This document shows, piece by piece, positions 54,076 to 62,634 of a stretch of 64,000 bases of DNA (position 1 is the first letter of the stretch; the number at the start of each line of letters is the position of its first letter). Source of the DNA: Rhizobium leguminosarum (GTDB taxonomy: Bacteria; Pseudomonadota; Alphaproteobacteria; Rhizobiales; Rhizobiaceae); NCBI RefSeq assembly GCF_004123835.1, contig NZ_MZMU01000011.1:124001-188000 (forward strand). The letters run 5' to 3'. Made by a program: the position numbers and the translations under genes. Below the pieces are notes generated by a model. The model had not been told where the DNA came from and did no database searches. It saw only the letters and a list, made by a program, of their open reading frames with translations.

Positions 54076-55617
54076 ATGGGCCAGCCAAAACAGACGAGCA
54101 GTGTGACGCCGCTCCGCGCCATGAGCCGTGCCGTCTCTTTTGCCGTGCTGGGTACCCTGCTTCTCAGCCAGACGGCAGCCTTCGCGCAGTCCGCCTCGTC
54201 GCAGGCGGCGACCGGCCGCTCCGCCGCCTCCCAGGATAACCGCGCCACCAACAATGCCGCATCCGCCGCCGGTTTCGATGACGAGACCAGCGATAACGCC
54301 ACTCCTGCGGCAAACGGCGCGACCACGAACGCGGACGATGCCGAGCAGCGACCCGCCATACCGGATGCACAGGCCGGCGACGACATTACCGGCTCCATCC
54401 TCGACGAGGACATACGCCGGCTGAACACCCGCGAGGCGCCGATCGACGAGACGCTGCCGCGCCGCAGGGCTGCCGGGAGCGCCTCGACAGAGGAAACGCC
54501 AGGAATTCCGATCGGCACGTTTGTGCTCCGCCCGAGCGTCACCCAGAGCATCAACACCGAGACCACCAAGGACGGCAATACCAGGCAGCGGCGCGCTTTT
54601 CTCGAAACGGATGCGGCAGCGACACTGACTTCCGACTGGGGCCGGCACCAGCTGACCGTCGCCTCGGAAGGCGCCTGGCAGAGGAATATCAGCGGCGAGG
54701 GCGAGGAGCAGCCTTCCTTTAAAGTCAACGGCGATCTCAGGCTGGATCTTCCCGACGATACGACCGCGCACCTGACCGCTGGCTATAATTTCTACCGTGA
54801 AGATACGGACGATCCCGACGCCATCGCCGACGCTGCACAACAGTCGGACGTGCAGGAATTTTCGGCCGGCGCCTCCGTTCAACGCGATTTCGGCATCCTG
54901 CGTGGCACGACGGCACTGGCACTGACCCGCTCGATCTACTCCGATGCAACGCTTGCAAACGGCACGACCGTCGCCCTCAGCGATCGCAACCAGACGACGG
55001 GCACGCTGCGCGGCCGCGTCGGCTACGAGCTGTCTCCCGCGCTCATTCCCTTCATCGAGGCGACGATCGGCCGTTCGGTCTACGATGAAACACGCGATTC
55101 TGCCGGTTACGAGCGTTCCGGCCATACCTATGGCGCCAAGGCAGGCGTCGAGGTCGATCTCGGCGAAAAGCTCAAGGGTGAAGTCGGCGTCGGCTACGAG
55201 ATGGCGGATTTCGAAGACAGCCGGCTGTCTTCGATCGATACCGCCACGCTCGATGCGAGCCTGCTCTGGTCGCCGATCCGCGGCACCGATGTCAATCTCG
55301 ACCTGCAGACGAGCATCCAGCCCTCGACCACGGCAGGCGAAAGCGGCTACGTCTCGCACGCGCTGACGACGACGGTCACCCACCAGCTGCGCGACAACCT
55401 GGTCGGGACGATGATCGGCGGGGTAATATGGCGCGATTATCCCACGGACAGCACCATCAACGACGAGCTCGTCTATACCGCCGCGACCGGCCTGACCTGG
55501 AACATCAACCGCTATCTCGATCTGACCAGCACGCTCGGCTACGAGCTGACGACGCGCAAGGAAGGCAGCGATTCGCAGCAATGGCGAGCCGGCGTCGGTC
55601 TCAAGCTGAAACGCTAG
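54076..55617 (+). CDS. Outer-membrane beta-barrel protein (putative porin-2 type)
   Basis: Protein of 513 residues with a signal peptide (MSRAVSFAVLGTLLLSQTAA then FAQ). A low-complexity Ala/Asn/Asp region (about 35-110) precedes a barrel of alternating strands, for example FVLRPSVTQSINTETTKDG, YGAKAGVEVDLGEKLKGEVG, and a final strand WRAGVGLKLKR. The last residue is Arg rather than the aromatic residue usual for outer-membrane barrels. The pattern fits the rhizobial outer-membrane protein family with PF10082-type barrels. Function unknown; possibly a pore or an adhesion scaffold. Confidence 0.75.
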   Translation: MGQPKQTSSVTPLRAMSRAVSFAVLGTLLLSQTAAFAQSASSQAATGRSAASQDNRATNNAASAAGFDDETSDNATPAANGATTNADDAEQRPAIPDAQAGDDITGSILDEDIRRLNTREAPIDETLPRRRAAGSASTEETPGIPIGTFVLRPSVTQSINTETTKDGNTRQRRAFLETDAAATLTSDWGRHQLTVASEGAWQRNISGEGEEQPSFKVNGDLRLDLPDDTTAHLTAGYNFYREDTDDPDAIADAAQQSDVQEFSAGASVQRDFGILRGTTALALTRSIYSDATLANGTTVALSDRNQTTGTLRGRVGYELSPALIPFIEATIGRSVYDETRDSAGYERSGHTYGAKAGVEVDLGEKLKGEVGVGYEMADFEDSRLSSIDTATLDASLLWSPIRGTDVNLDLQTSIQPSTTAGESGYVSHALTTTVTHQLRDNLVGTMIGGVIWRDYPTDSTINDELVYTAATGLTWNINRYLDLTSTLGYELTTRKEGSDSQQWRAGVGLKLKR

Positions 55618-55714
55618 AGCATCGTGCTTTGTGCATCCGAAAGGACGCACGGCGCTCTAATGCATGTCGACCAAAATAGAGCGCCGCGTATCTGTTAGGA
55701 CGCGCGGCGCTCTA
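55618..55714. repeat. Palindromic repeats between the porin-like gene and galU
   Basis: First a partial palindrome AGAGC...GCGCTCT (55618-55660) containing GCATCGTGCTTT, also found in the family A repeat at 40601. Then a perfect 12-bp pair, TAGAGCGCCGCG (55677-55688) and CGCGGCGCTCTA (55703-55714). On the minus strand the second is followed by TTTTGG, so it may end galU transcription. Confidence 0.7.
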
Positions 55715-55732
55715 TTACGTTGAATCTGCAAC

Positions 55733-56620
55733 CTATTTCAGGCCGGCAAGCAGTTCCCTGAAGCCGCCTTCGACGGAGGGGCGGATATCGGCGCGTTCGA
55801 GGGCGAAGGCGACGTTTGCCAGGATGAAGCCGTCCTTGGCGCCGCAGTCATAGGTCGCGCCGCGGAAGTGGTAACCGGCGAAATCCTGTTCCTTCAGCAG
55901 CTTCAGCATGCCGTCGGTGAGCTGGATCTCGTTGCCGGCGCCGCGCTCCTGGGTTTCGAGGATCTTGAAGATCTCAGGCTGCAGGATATAGCGGCCGTTG
56001 ATGAAGAAGTTGGAAGGCGCCGTTCCCTTGGCAGGCTTTTCCACCATGCCGGTGATGCGGAAGCCGTCGCCGATCGCCTCGCCGACGCCGACGATGCCGT
56101 ATTTATGCGCCTGATCTGGCGCGCATTCCTCGACGGCGATGATATTGCCGCCGCTCTGGGCATAGAGGTCGATCATGCCCTTCATGCAGCCCTTGTCACC
56201 CTTCATGATCATATCGGGCAGCAACAGTGCGAAGGGCTCGTCGCCGACGATCTCACGCGCACACCACACGGCGTGGCCGAGGCCGAGCGGCTCCTGCTGG
56301 CGGGTGAAGCTCACCGTACCTGCCTTGGGAAGCTGCTGCTGCAGGAGGGTGATTTCCGCCTTCTTGGCGCGTTCCTTGAGCGTCTGCTCGAGTTCGAAAT
56401 GAATGTCGAAATAATCTTCGATGACGTGCTTGTTGCGCCCGGTGACGAAAACCAGATGCTCGATCCCGGCTTCGATCGCCTCATCGACGACATATTGAAT
56501 GATCGGCTTGTCGACCACGGTCAACATTTCCTTCGGAACAGCCTTTGTTGCCGGCAGGAACCGCGTCCCCAACCCTGCTACTGGGAAAACTGCCTTACGA
56601 ACTTTATTGTGATGCGCCAC
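55733..56620 (-). CDS. galU: UTP-glucose-1-phosphate uridylyltransferase
   Basis: Protein of 295 residues. The nucleotide-binding start [20 protein letters not shown] and [19 protein letters not shown], then [40 protein letters not shown] and [19 protein letters not shown], are typical of GalU/ExoN. It makes UDP-glucose for exopolysaccharide, lipopolysaccharide and glucan synthesis. It starts with ATG; GGAGGC lies 10 nt upstream. Intact and full length. Confidence 0.95.
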   Translation of the reverse strand: MAHHNKVRKAVFPVAGLGTRFLPATKAVPKEMLTVVDKPIIQYVVDEAIEAGIEHLVFVTGRNKHVIEDYFDIHFELEQTLKERAKKAEITLLQQQLPKAGTVSFTRQQEPLGLGHAVWCAREIVGDEPFALLLPDMIMKGDKGCMKGMIDLYAQSGGNIIAVEECAPDQAHKYGIVGVGEAIGDGFRITGMVEKPAKGTAPSNFFINGRYILQPEIFKILETQERGAGNEIQLTDGMLKLLKEQDFAGYHFRGATYDCGAKDGFILANVAFALERADIRPSVEGGFRELLAGLK

Positions 56621-56823
56621 ACAGGCCTCCTGCTTTGACTATATCGCCTTTTAAATAAAGCCGTTCACGTCTGACTAGTATAGAATTGCAACTGTTTTGC
56701 AACTGGTGACCTCAGCGGACGGTCATGGTAAAGATTTTGTTGACTCCGTTCCTGTAGTCTCGGGTCTGGGCGGACATGACGCCCTGCTACGCCTGAAACT
56801 GAAGATGTGGGATACGACTGTCG

Positions 56824-58047
56824 ATGACCCAGAATCACAAAAACTCCCTTCGTGGTCTTGCTCTCGCGCTCATTGTCGCAGCCCAGGTAGGACTGGTCCC
56901 CGACAACGCGAAAGCTGATTCCCGGTTCCAGAAATGGATCGCGGATTTTTACCAAACTGCCGCTCAGAGTGGCATCAGTAAGGCAACCTATCAAAAGGCC
57001 TTTTCCGGGGTGAGCGAGCCCGATCCGGCCGTGCTCGAAAAGGCCGCCTACCAGCCGGAATTCACATCGAAGATCTGGGACTATGTCGATTCGCGCGTCA
57101 ATCCCTATACGGTCAAGATCGGCCGCGAGATGGCCGCCAAGCACGCAAGGACGCTCGCTGCAATCGAGCAGCGCTTCGGCGTCGACAAGAGCATTCTGCT
57201 CGCCATCTGGTCGATGGAATCGAATTACGGCGCGGTCCTCGACAAAGACGACCGACTGCATTACGTGCCGCGCGCCCTGGCAACGCTTGCCTATGCCGAT
57301 CCGAGCCGCGCCAAATTCGCCAAGAAACAGCTGGTCGCCGCGCTGAAGATCCTGCAGAACGGCGATGTGCCGGCACGCGAGATGACCGGCTCCTGGGCCG
57401 GCGCCATGGGTCACACCCAGTTCATTCCGACAAGCTACCTGCTTTATGCCATAGATGCCGACGGCAACGGCCATCGCGATATCTGGAACTCGATCCCCGA
57501 CGCGCTGGCGACCTCGGCCAATCTCCTGATGAAGAACGGCTGGGATACCGGCAAGACCTGGGGCTACGAGGTCGTCGTTCCTGCAGCGGCCGCCAAGCAG
57601 GCCGGCAAGACCCATACGTTGGCCCAATGGGCAGCACTCGGCCTGACACGCCCGAACGGCAAGGCCTTCCGCGAGAGCGCTACCAAAGCCGTCTTGAAGA
57701 TGCCGGCCGGAGCCGGCGGCCCGGGCTTCCTGATGACCGCCAACTTCTTCACCATCAAGAACTACAATGCCTCGGATAGCTACGCGCTTGCCGTCGGCCT
57801 GCTGGCCGACCAGATCGCCGGCTACGGCGGGATGCAGCAGCGTTGGCCGCGCCCGAACGGCGCACTCGACATCACCGAGAAATTCGAGCTGCAGACGCGT
57901 CTCAAGACGCTCGGTTATTACAATGGCGAGGTCGACGGCAATTTCGGCTCGGGTTCGAAGGCGGCGATATCAGCCGTGCAGTCTCGCATCGGCATGCAGC
58001 CGGACGGCGAGCCCTCGCTGCCGCTTCTGAACGCGCTTCGTCGCTAG
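56824..58047 (+). CDS. Lytic murein transglycosylase with peptidoglycan-binding domain
   Basis: Protein of 407 residues with a signal segment (GLALALIVAAQVGLVPDNA). The SLT/MltB-type catalytic domain (about 40-320) has the catalytic Glu in LAIWSMESNYGAVLDKD, then GAMGHTQFIPTSYLLYAID and NSIPDALATSANLLMKNGWD. A C-terminal PG-binding domain (about 340-405) has LQTRLKTLGYYNGEVDGNFG and AISAVQSRIGMQPDGEP. It cleaves glycan strands in the periplasm, releasing anhydro-muropeptides. All catalytic features are present. Confidence 0.92.
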   Translation: MTQNHKNSLRGLALALIVAAQVGLVPDNAKADSRFQKWIADFYQTAAQSGISKATYQKAFSGVSEPDPAVLEKAAYQPEFTSKIWDYVDSRVNPYTVKIGREMAAKHARTLAAIEQRFGVDKSILLAIWSMESNYGAVLDKDDRLHYVPRALATLAYADPSRAKFAKKQLVAALKILQNGDVPAREMTGSWAGAMGHTQFIPTSYLLYAIDADGNGHRDIWNSIPDALATSANLLMKNGWDTGKTWGYEVVVPAAAAKQAGKTHTLAQWAALGLTRPNGKAFRESATKAVLKMPAGAGGPGFLMTANFFTIKNYNASDSYALAVGLLADQIAGYGGMQQRWPRPNGALDITEKFELQTRLKTLGYYNGEVDGNFGSGSKAAISAVQSRIGMQPDGEPSLPLLNALRR

Positions 58048-58157
58048 ATCAGGATGATTTTAGGCCCGGTCGGCCTAAAATCTGAATCCTGATCTAATCA
58101 AAGAAATAGAGCATGATGTCGTCCGAAAACCGCGCACACTTTTCGGCATCGTGCTCT
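58045..58157. repeat. Two palindromic elements after the transglycosylase gene
   Basis: First: TAGATCAGGAT (58045-58055) with ATCCTGATCTA (58086-58096), with an inner GATTTTAGGCC/GGCCTAAAATC stem. Second, family B: TAGAGCATGATG and CATCGTGCTCTA (58107-58157), with an inner CCGAAAA/TTTTCGG stem. The first overlaps the end of the transglycosylase stop codon. The remaining 185 nt to the next gene contain nothing I recognise. Confidence 0.75.
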
Positions 58158-58342
58158 AGAGTTCGCGTCGGCTCGGGAATCATGCAGGGCGCTTCAAGTC
58201 TTTGTCTCATGCAGGTCGCCCCGTCCTGCCGCACGGTTTTGGTGAACCCGCATTGGAAGCGGCAGTGCCATGACCTAGATATCAGTGGGAGTGGACGCTG
58301 GCCTGCCCTGCGTGCAAGATGCCAGCAGATGCGGAACTGCCC

Positions 58343-59557
58343 ATGACGAAGAAAACTGATCGGACCCCTAAAATCCGTTGGCTCGTGCTCGCCTTGGCGG
58401 CGGCTTCGCTATGCCTTGGCGTGTCTGCGCCGGTGCATGTCGCCGAAGCCCAGGAGCAGCGCTATCAGCGCCGGTCGGTCCTCGATTTCTTCCTTGGCCG
58501 GCGCTATCTCGACGACGCGCCGCAAGCCCCTGACGTCCAGCAGCCGAGACGCCAGCAGCGCAAACGCCCGCCAGCGCAGAAAGCCATAGTCAATACCCGC
58601 ACTGCGCCGCCGGTCCGCGCTCCCGTACAGGAGGAGCCGGCCGTGCAGAAGCTCGGCGACGCCCGAAAGATCCTGATCGTCGGCGATTTCCTGGCCAGCG
58701 GCCTCGGCGACGGCCTCAACGCCGCCTTCGAGACCTCGCCGGGTGTCGTCGTCGAAGCCCGCGGCAACGTCTCATCGGGTCTTGTCCGCGACGATTATTA
58801 CGACTGGCCGGAACAGCTGCCGAAGATGATCGACGAGCTGAAGCCGGCAATGGTCGTCGTCATGATCGGCGCCAACGACCGCCAGCAAATGATGACCGAC
58901 ACCGCCAAGGAAAAATTCCGCACCGATGGCTGGTTCAGCGAATACCGCCGTCGCGTGCTTTCCTTCGGCAAAGAGGTCACTGACCGCAAGATCCCGCTGC
59001 TCTGGGTCGGTCTTCCCGCCTTCGAATCCGATCAAATGACGGCCGATGCCGTCCAGATGAACCAGCTTTACCGCAACCAGGTGGAAAGCATCGGCGGTGA
59101 ATTCGTCGATATCTGGGATGGTTTCGTCGACGAAAACGGCAACTTCATCGTCACCGGTTCGGATGTGAACGGCCAGCAGGTGCGCCTGCGCACCTCGGAT
59201 GGCATCAACCTTACCCAGGCCGGGCGGCGTAAGCTCGCCTTCTATGTAGAAAAGCCGGCGCGACGTCTTCTCGGCACGCAGGCAAGCCCCGATCTGGTCC
59301 GCCTCGACTCCAGCAATCTGCCCGGCCTCGGCCTTCCCGCCAATCCGGTCGAACATACCGTGCCGATCAGTCTCTCCGATCCCAATCTCGACGGCGGCGC
59401 CGAGCTTCTCGGCGCCAGGCCGCCGCCTGTGACTTTGACGAGATCGCCGCGCGACCTCCTGGTCGAGCAGGGGGAAATGACGCCCGCACCTGCCGGCCGC
59501 GTTGATGATTACCGCCTGCCTGTGGTCAAGGCGCCGGCCGAAGTCTCGGTCAAATGA
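58343..59557 (+). CDS. Periplasmic DUF459 (SGNH-hydrolase-like) protein
   Basis: Protein of 404 residues from the ATG at 58343, with a signal peptide (WLVLALAAASLCLGVSAPVH, cleaved near AEA). A basic Gln/Arg-rich linker follows, then a DUF459 SGNH-like core (about 110-320): RKILIVGDFLASGLGDGLNA (nucleophile Ser block), MVVVMIGANDRQQMM (Asn block) and DGINLTQAGRRKLAFYV near the catalytic Asp/His block. The canonical His seems replaced by another residue in that last block (NLTQAGR), so activity is uncertain. Likely acts on cell-wall or polysaccharide acyl groups, as for other DUF459 proteins. Confidence 0.8.
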   Translation: MTKKTDRTPKIRWLVLALAAASLCLGVSAPVHVAEAQEQRYQRRSVLDFFLGRRYLDDAPQAPDVQQPRRQQRKRPPAQKAIVNTRTAPPVRAPVQEEPAVQKLGDARKILIVGDFLASGLGDGLNAAFETSPGVVVEARGNVSSGLVRDDYYDWPEQLPKMIDELKPAMVVVMIGANDRQQMMTDTAKEKFRTDGWFSEYRRRVLSFGKEVTDRKIPLLWVGLPAFESDQMTADAVQMNQLYRNQVESIGGEFVDIWDGFVDENGNFIVTGSDVNGQQVRLRTSDGINLTQAGRRKLAFYVEKPARRLLGTQASPDLVRLDSSNLPGLGLPANPVEHTVPISLSDPNLDGGAELLGARPPPVTLTRSPRDLLVEQGEMTPAPAGRVDDYRLPVVKAPAEVSVK

Positions 59558-59566
59558 AAAGGCCAC

Positions 59567-59608
59567 TAGAGAGCACGATACCGAAAAGTGTCCGCGGTTT
59601 TCGGACAG
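59567..59608. repeat. Family B repeat, partial copy
   Basis: GAGCACGATACCGAAAAGTG followed by a CGGTTTTCGGAC stretch matches the reverse complement of the family B element at 58107-58157 at about 35 of 37 positions, but the outer arm on the right is missing. It lies just after the DUF459 gene stop. Confidence 0.7.
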
Positions 59609-59785
59609 TCACGGCGAAGATGACGCGTCTACGCGGGCGCAGCCGCAAGGGCCAACGGCGCCAGCGAGGCTTTTTTGTATGTGAAGCCACACCGGCAGCC
59701 GGCCCAGCCGGGCTTTCCATCATTTAAAAAAGCACCATGAAAATGTCGATGGATCGTTTCCCCATCGGTTTGGAATGGGTGTCTC

Positions 59786-60643
59786 CTATCCGCGCATCCG
59801 GTCCCGCCAATCCCGCACGCCGATCGGCACAATGCCGAATTCAGCCATCAGCTCTGCGGCCCGCCCGCTGCGGAAGAATTCATATTCTCCCGTCCGGAAC
59901 GCCGCATCGCTCGCCATGAGCTCGATCTCGCCGGATGCATTGAAATGCAGGGCAAGCCAGCTCACGCCTTCGGGCACGCGCGAGAACAGATCGCGGTAGG
60001 CCGCCTCGATGCCTTGCGGCCACTCCCAGGGCGTTTCCAGCTGCAAGTCGACAATCGGATTCCCGCGCTGCCGCGCCCTCACCGATGCTGCGTTGAATTC
60101 CGTAGTCGTCACTGGCCCGACATAGTCCATGACGGAGAACGTCATGTAGTCCTTCATCATGAGGATCGGCAGGCGGTAGTCGGCACCCAGCCGCTCATAG
60201 ACGGTAACGAACTCGGGCATCATCGCCGTACCCATGTGGCAATCGAGGTGGGTCACATCAATGCCCGCAGTAAGCGCGGTGTCGATCTGGGCGCGCAGCT
60301 CGCGCTCCACCGCCGTCGGATCGGCGTTGCGGCGCACGTCGGTTACCTCGGCCCAGAAATAGCCGTCCGGATCGGTGAGGCCCTTGTCCGAAACACCGGT
60401 CAGCGGACGCCAGCGATAGGGCTTCATGTCCGAGTTGAGGGTCAGGTGCACGCCGAGATCGAGCTCCGGATTGTCGCGGGCGATGGCAGCGATTTCCGGA
60501 AACCACGGGCACGGCACCATCACCGAGCCGGCGGTGCAGAGCCCCAGGCGAGTGAGCTCGAGGAAAGCGGTGTTGGCGCCGTGGCTGACGCCGACGTCGT
60601 CTTCGTGAACGACAACGAAACGGGAAATGGATTGCGAGGACAT
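59786..60643 (-). CDS. ChbG/YdjC-family polysaccharide deacetylase
   Basis: Protein of 285 residues from the ATG at 60643, preceded by AAGGGTGACC. YdjC-type features: the metal motif HEDDVGVSHG at about 14-23, LGVHLTLNSDM, and THLDCHMGTAMMPEFVTVYE with two metal His residues. The family removes acetyl groups from chito-oligosaccharides (ChbG) or other sugars. Neighbours do not suggest a specific substrate. Confidence 0.8.
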   Translation of the reverse strand: MSSQSISRFVVVHEDDVGVSHGANTAFLELTRLGLCTAGSVMVPCPWFPEIAAIARDNPELDLGVHLTLNSDMKPYRWRPLTGVSDKGLTDPDGYFWAEVTDVRRNADPTAVERELRAQIDTALTAGIDVTHLDCHMGTAMMPEFVTVYERLGADYRLPILMMKDYMTFSVMDYVGPVTTTEFNAASVRARQRGNPIVDLQLETPWEWPQGIEAAYRDLFSRVPEGVSWLALHFNASGEIELMASDAAFRTGEYEFFRSGRAAELMAEFGIVPIGVRDWRDRMRG

Positions 60644-60998
60644 TCTGGTCACCCTTTCTCGCGGCCGCCGCAACATGCGGCAGCTTCATCGAGTTCGGGG
60701 GACCGGGCGCCGTAACGCCGGATTCCAGGACGCTTCTGCGACGTCCCTTTTTCGCTCCAGCGTGATTTTGCACCTGCAGGCGCCGCCTTGCAAGTCAAAG
60801 GGGCTCCGGCGGCTATTGTCGTGCCCAAAGGCATACTGACGTGTCGGGTATTTTCGTGCAGTGATCGGCGGTAATCAGGTAGTTATCTCGCAGGCTGGAG
60901 AGGCCACAAACGCACAAGCGCTAACACACGGGCGGCTCAACACGGCCCAACGGACTCTGGAACGTCGGCGGCGTGCGTATGTCAATCAGCTCAGTCAA
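60644..60998. other. Non-coding stretch upstream of the YdjC-family gene
   Basis: A 355-nt gap between the deacetylase start and the stop of the next minus-strand gene. It is GC-rich near the deacetylase and has lower GC past about 60830. No hairpin with a T-run, repeat of the families seen elsewhere or credible gene was found. It presumably contains the deacetylase promoter. Confidence 0.4.
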
Positions 60999-61517
60999 TC
61001 ACCGTGGTGAAAAGTTCGAGTACCAATTCCACTCCCACGTCTGGCCTGCATCAGCGGAGAACGCCCGGCTATAAATCGGGGCTTTCGGGTTACGCTTATC
61101 CCAGTGGAATTTCACGATAACGTCTTTGCCGCCAACAACTTCACGACCGAAGAATTCACCCATGTCGCCATCGAACGAACCGACCTTTCCGCCGTCGAGT
61201 TTCGCCGCGTTGCTGTCGGCCCAGTAGATCGTCCATAGGCGCGTCTGCGGATCGAACAATCGCACCGTGAGGCCTTCGAATGGCTTTCCACCAAGCTCCG
61301 TATGGAAAATATCCACATTGCCTAAGCCCAGCAATACCAGGCGGAATTCCTGGGTCGCGTCAAATTCCTCCCATTCGTCGCTGCCGTTCAGGTGTTCATT
61401 CAATGTACGATTCTTGATCTTCCAGTTACCAACCAGATAATCGAAATCATTTTTGGACGAGGTCTCGCTCGCTGTAATTGCAAGTTTCCCATCCGATAAA
61501 ATAGAGAACGCGCGCAT
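60999..61517 (-). CDS. Conserved hypothetical protein, DUF1579-like
   Basis: Protein of 172 residues from the ATG at 61517, preceded by AGAGGGTAC. No signal peptide. The middle part, [36 protein letters not shown] and [20 protein letters not shown], resembles DUF1579-type beta-rich proteins whose function is not known. Its codons contain clearly more A and T than the neighbouring genes, suggesting either more recent arrival or low expression. It stands alone between two gaps. Confidence 0.6.
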   Translation of the reverse strand: MRAFSILSDGKLAITASETSSKNDFDYLVGNWKIKNRTLNEHLNGSDEWEEFDATQEFRLVLLGLGNVDIFHTELGGKPFEGLTVRLFDPQTRLWTIYWADSNAAKLDGGKVGSFDGDMGEFFGREVVGGKDVIVKFHWDKRNPKAPIYSRAFSADAGQTWEWNWYSNFSPR

Positions 61518-61720
61518 GCATGTACCCTCTTTTGAGACTACTTCACGCAAGCGCCCGGACATCAGTGCCTATTGCGCGGAGTGCATTTCGGATCGCGGCG
61601 CGCGTTGTACAGGACCCGAGGGACGTCCTCGGCCACGCCGACTTCTCTATGCCCGCAAACGCGCAAACCGAAGATCCGTTCCGCGCGACCGACCTAGGCG
61701 GCCTTTCGCTTCGTTCGCAT

Positions 61721-62353
61721 TTACTTCGCCGTCGCCTTCGGCCAGCTCAGATAATAATAGTTCGAGCCGATCAGGCCGAAGAAAGCGTTGCTATCGTTTG
61801 TCTGGTCGACATAGCTGCCATTTTCCTTGACGAAGGCGCCATCGGCGCCACGCTCCAGATGCGCATCGAGGAAGTCGCTCCAGCCGCTGACGTCGATATC
61901 CTTGCCGGCCTTGCTCTCAGTATCCGCCTCGTCGGGATCGTCGACGTTCCAGGCGGTTATCGATACGCCCTGTGTCGGATCGGTGATGGTCAGCGTGCCC
62001 GCTTCGAGGGCGGCCAGCATGTCATGAGCCTTGCCGCTCTCGCCTTCGGCCGCAGCCGCATCCTGCAGCTGCTGCTTCAGCATCGACATGAACGAGGCTC
62101 TGGTGACGTCGGCGCCCTCACCCGTCGTGTCGGACTCGTCCGACGTGTCGCTTTGGGCCGAAAGCCTGTCGAGCAGCCCGGAAAGGGCCTGGTTGGAAAG
62201 AAGCGAGGAAGAGCTCGGATCGAGCCCGTAGCTGCTCAGAATGCTGGCGGCCGACGAACTCTGCGTATCCTGCGCGCTATCGTCGGAGCCGCGAAGGTTT
62301 TTCAGGGCATATTGGGCCGAAACCAGCCGCGTGCTGTCAAGTGCGGAAACCAT
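61721..62353 (-). CDS. Hypothetical Rhizobium protein, Ser/Asp-rich
   Basis: Protein of about 210 residues from the ATG at 62353 (AAGGA 7 nt upstream); an ATG at 62374 with GAGG upstream is equally possible. Residues 20-110 are rich in Ser, Asp and Gln ([37 protein letters not shown]) and look disordered. The C-terminal part has repeated acidic residues and ends with [18 protein letters not shown]. No signal peptide or known domain is recognisable; the Ser/Asp composition suggests a secreted or adhesive protein, but this is a guess. Confidence 0.55.
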   Translation of the reverse strand: MVSALDSTRLVSAQYALKNLRGSDDSAQDTQSSSAASILSSYGLDPSSSSLLSNQALSGLLDRLSAQSDTSDESDTTGEGADVTRASFMSMLKQQLQDAAAAEGESGKAHDMLAALEAGTLTITDPTQGVSITAWNVDDPDEADTESKAGKDIDVSGWSDFLDAHLERGADGAFVKENGSYVDQTNDSNAFFGLIGSNYYYLSWPKATAK

Positions 62354-62577
62354 TTGAAAATCCTTGTCGATCATTCGCGGCCTCACGCCGCGGCCGATGG
62401 TGAAATGTGCTGCGGCCAAAACGGCAGGGCACCACCGCTTCGGTCGCACCGGCTCCTTCCGAGCCCGCGTCCGGCGGAAAATCTCGCTTCCCGGCATTGC
62501 CTGAGGCTTGCGGCGCACGGCCTCCGCGTCAAGCGGTCGCACCACAGCGCCGCGTCCTGTCGGACACGGAGCACCAT

Positions 62578-62604
62578 GAAAAACTCCGCCGGAGGGGCGG
62601 AGTT
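62578..62604 (-). terminator. Intrinsic terminator of gltD
   Basis: AACTCCGCC (62582-62590), loop GGAGG, GGCGGAGTT (62596-62604) read on the minus strand is followed by TTTT, 31 nt past the gltD stop. Confidence 0.9.
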
Positions 62605-62634
62605 CGTGTCTTCGGAAAGGTGTGTAGCCGACGA

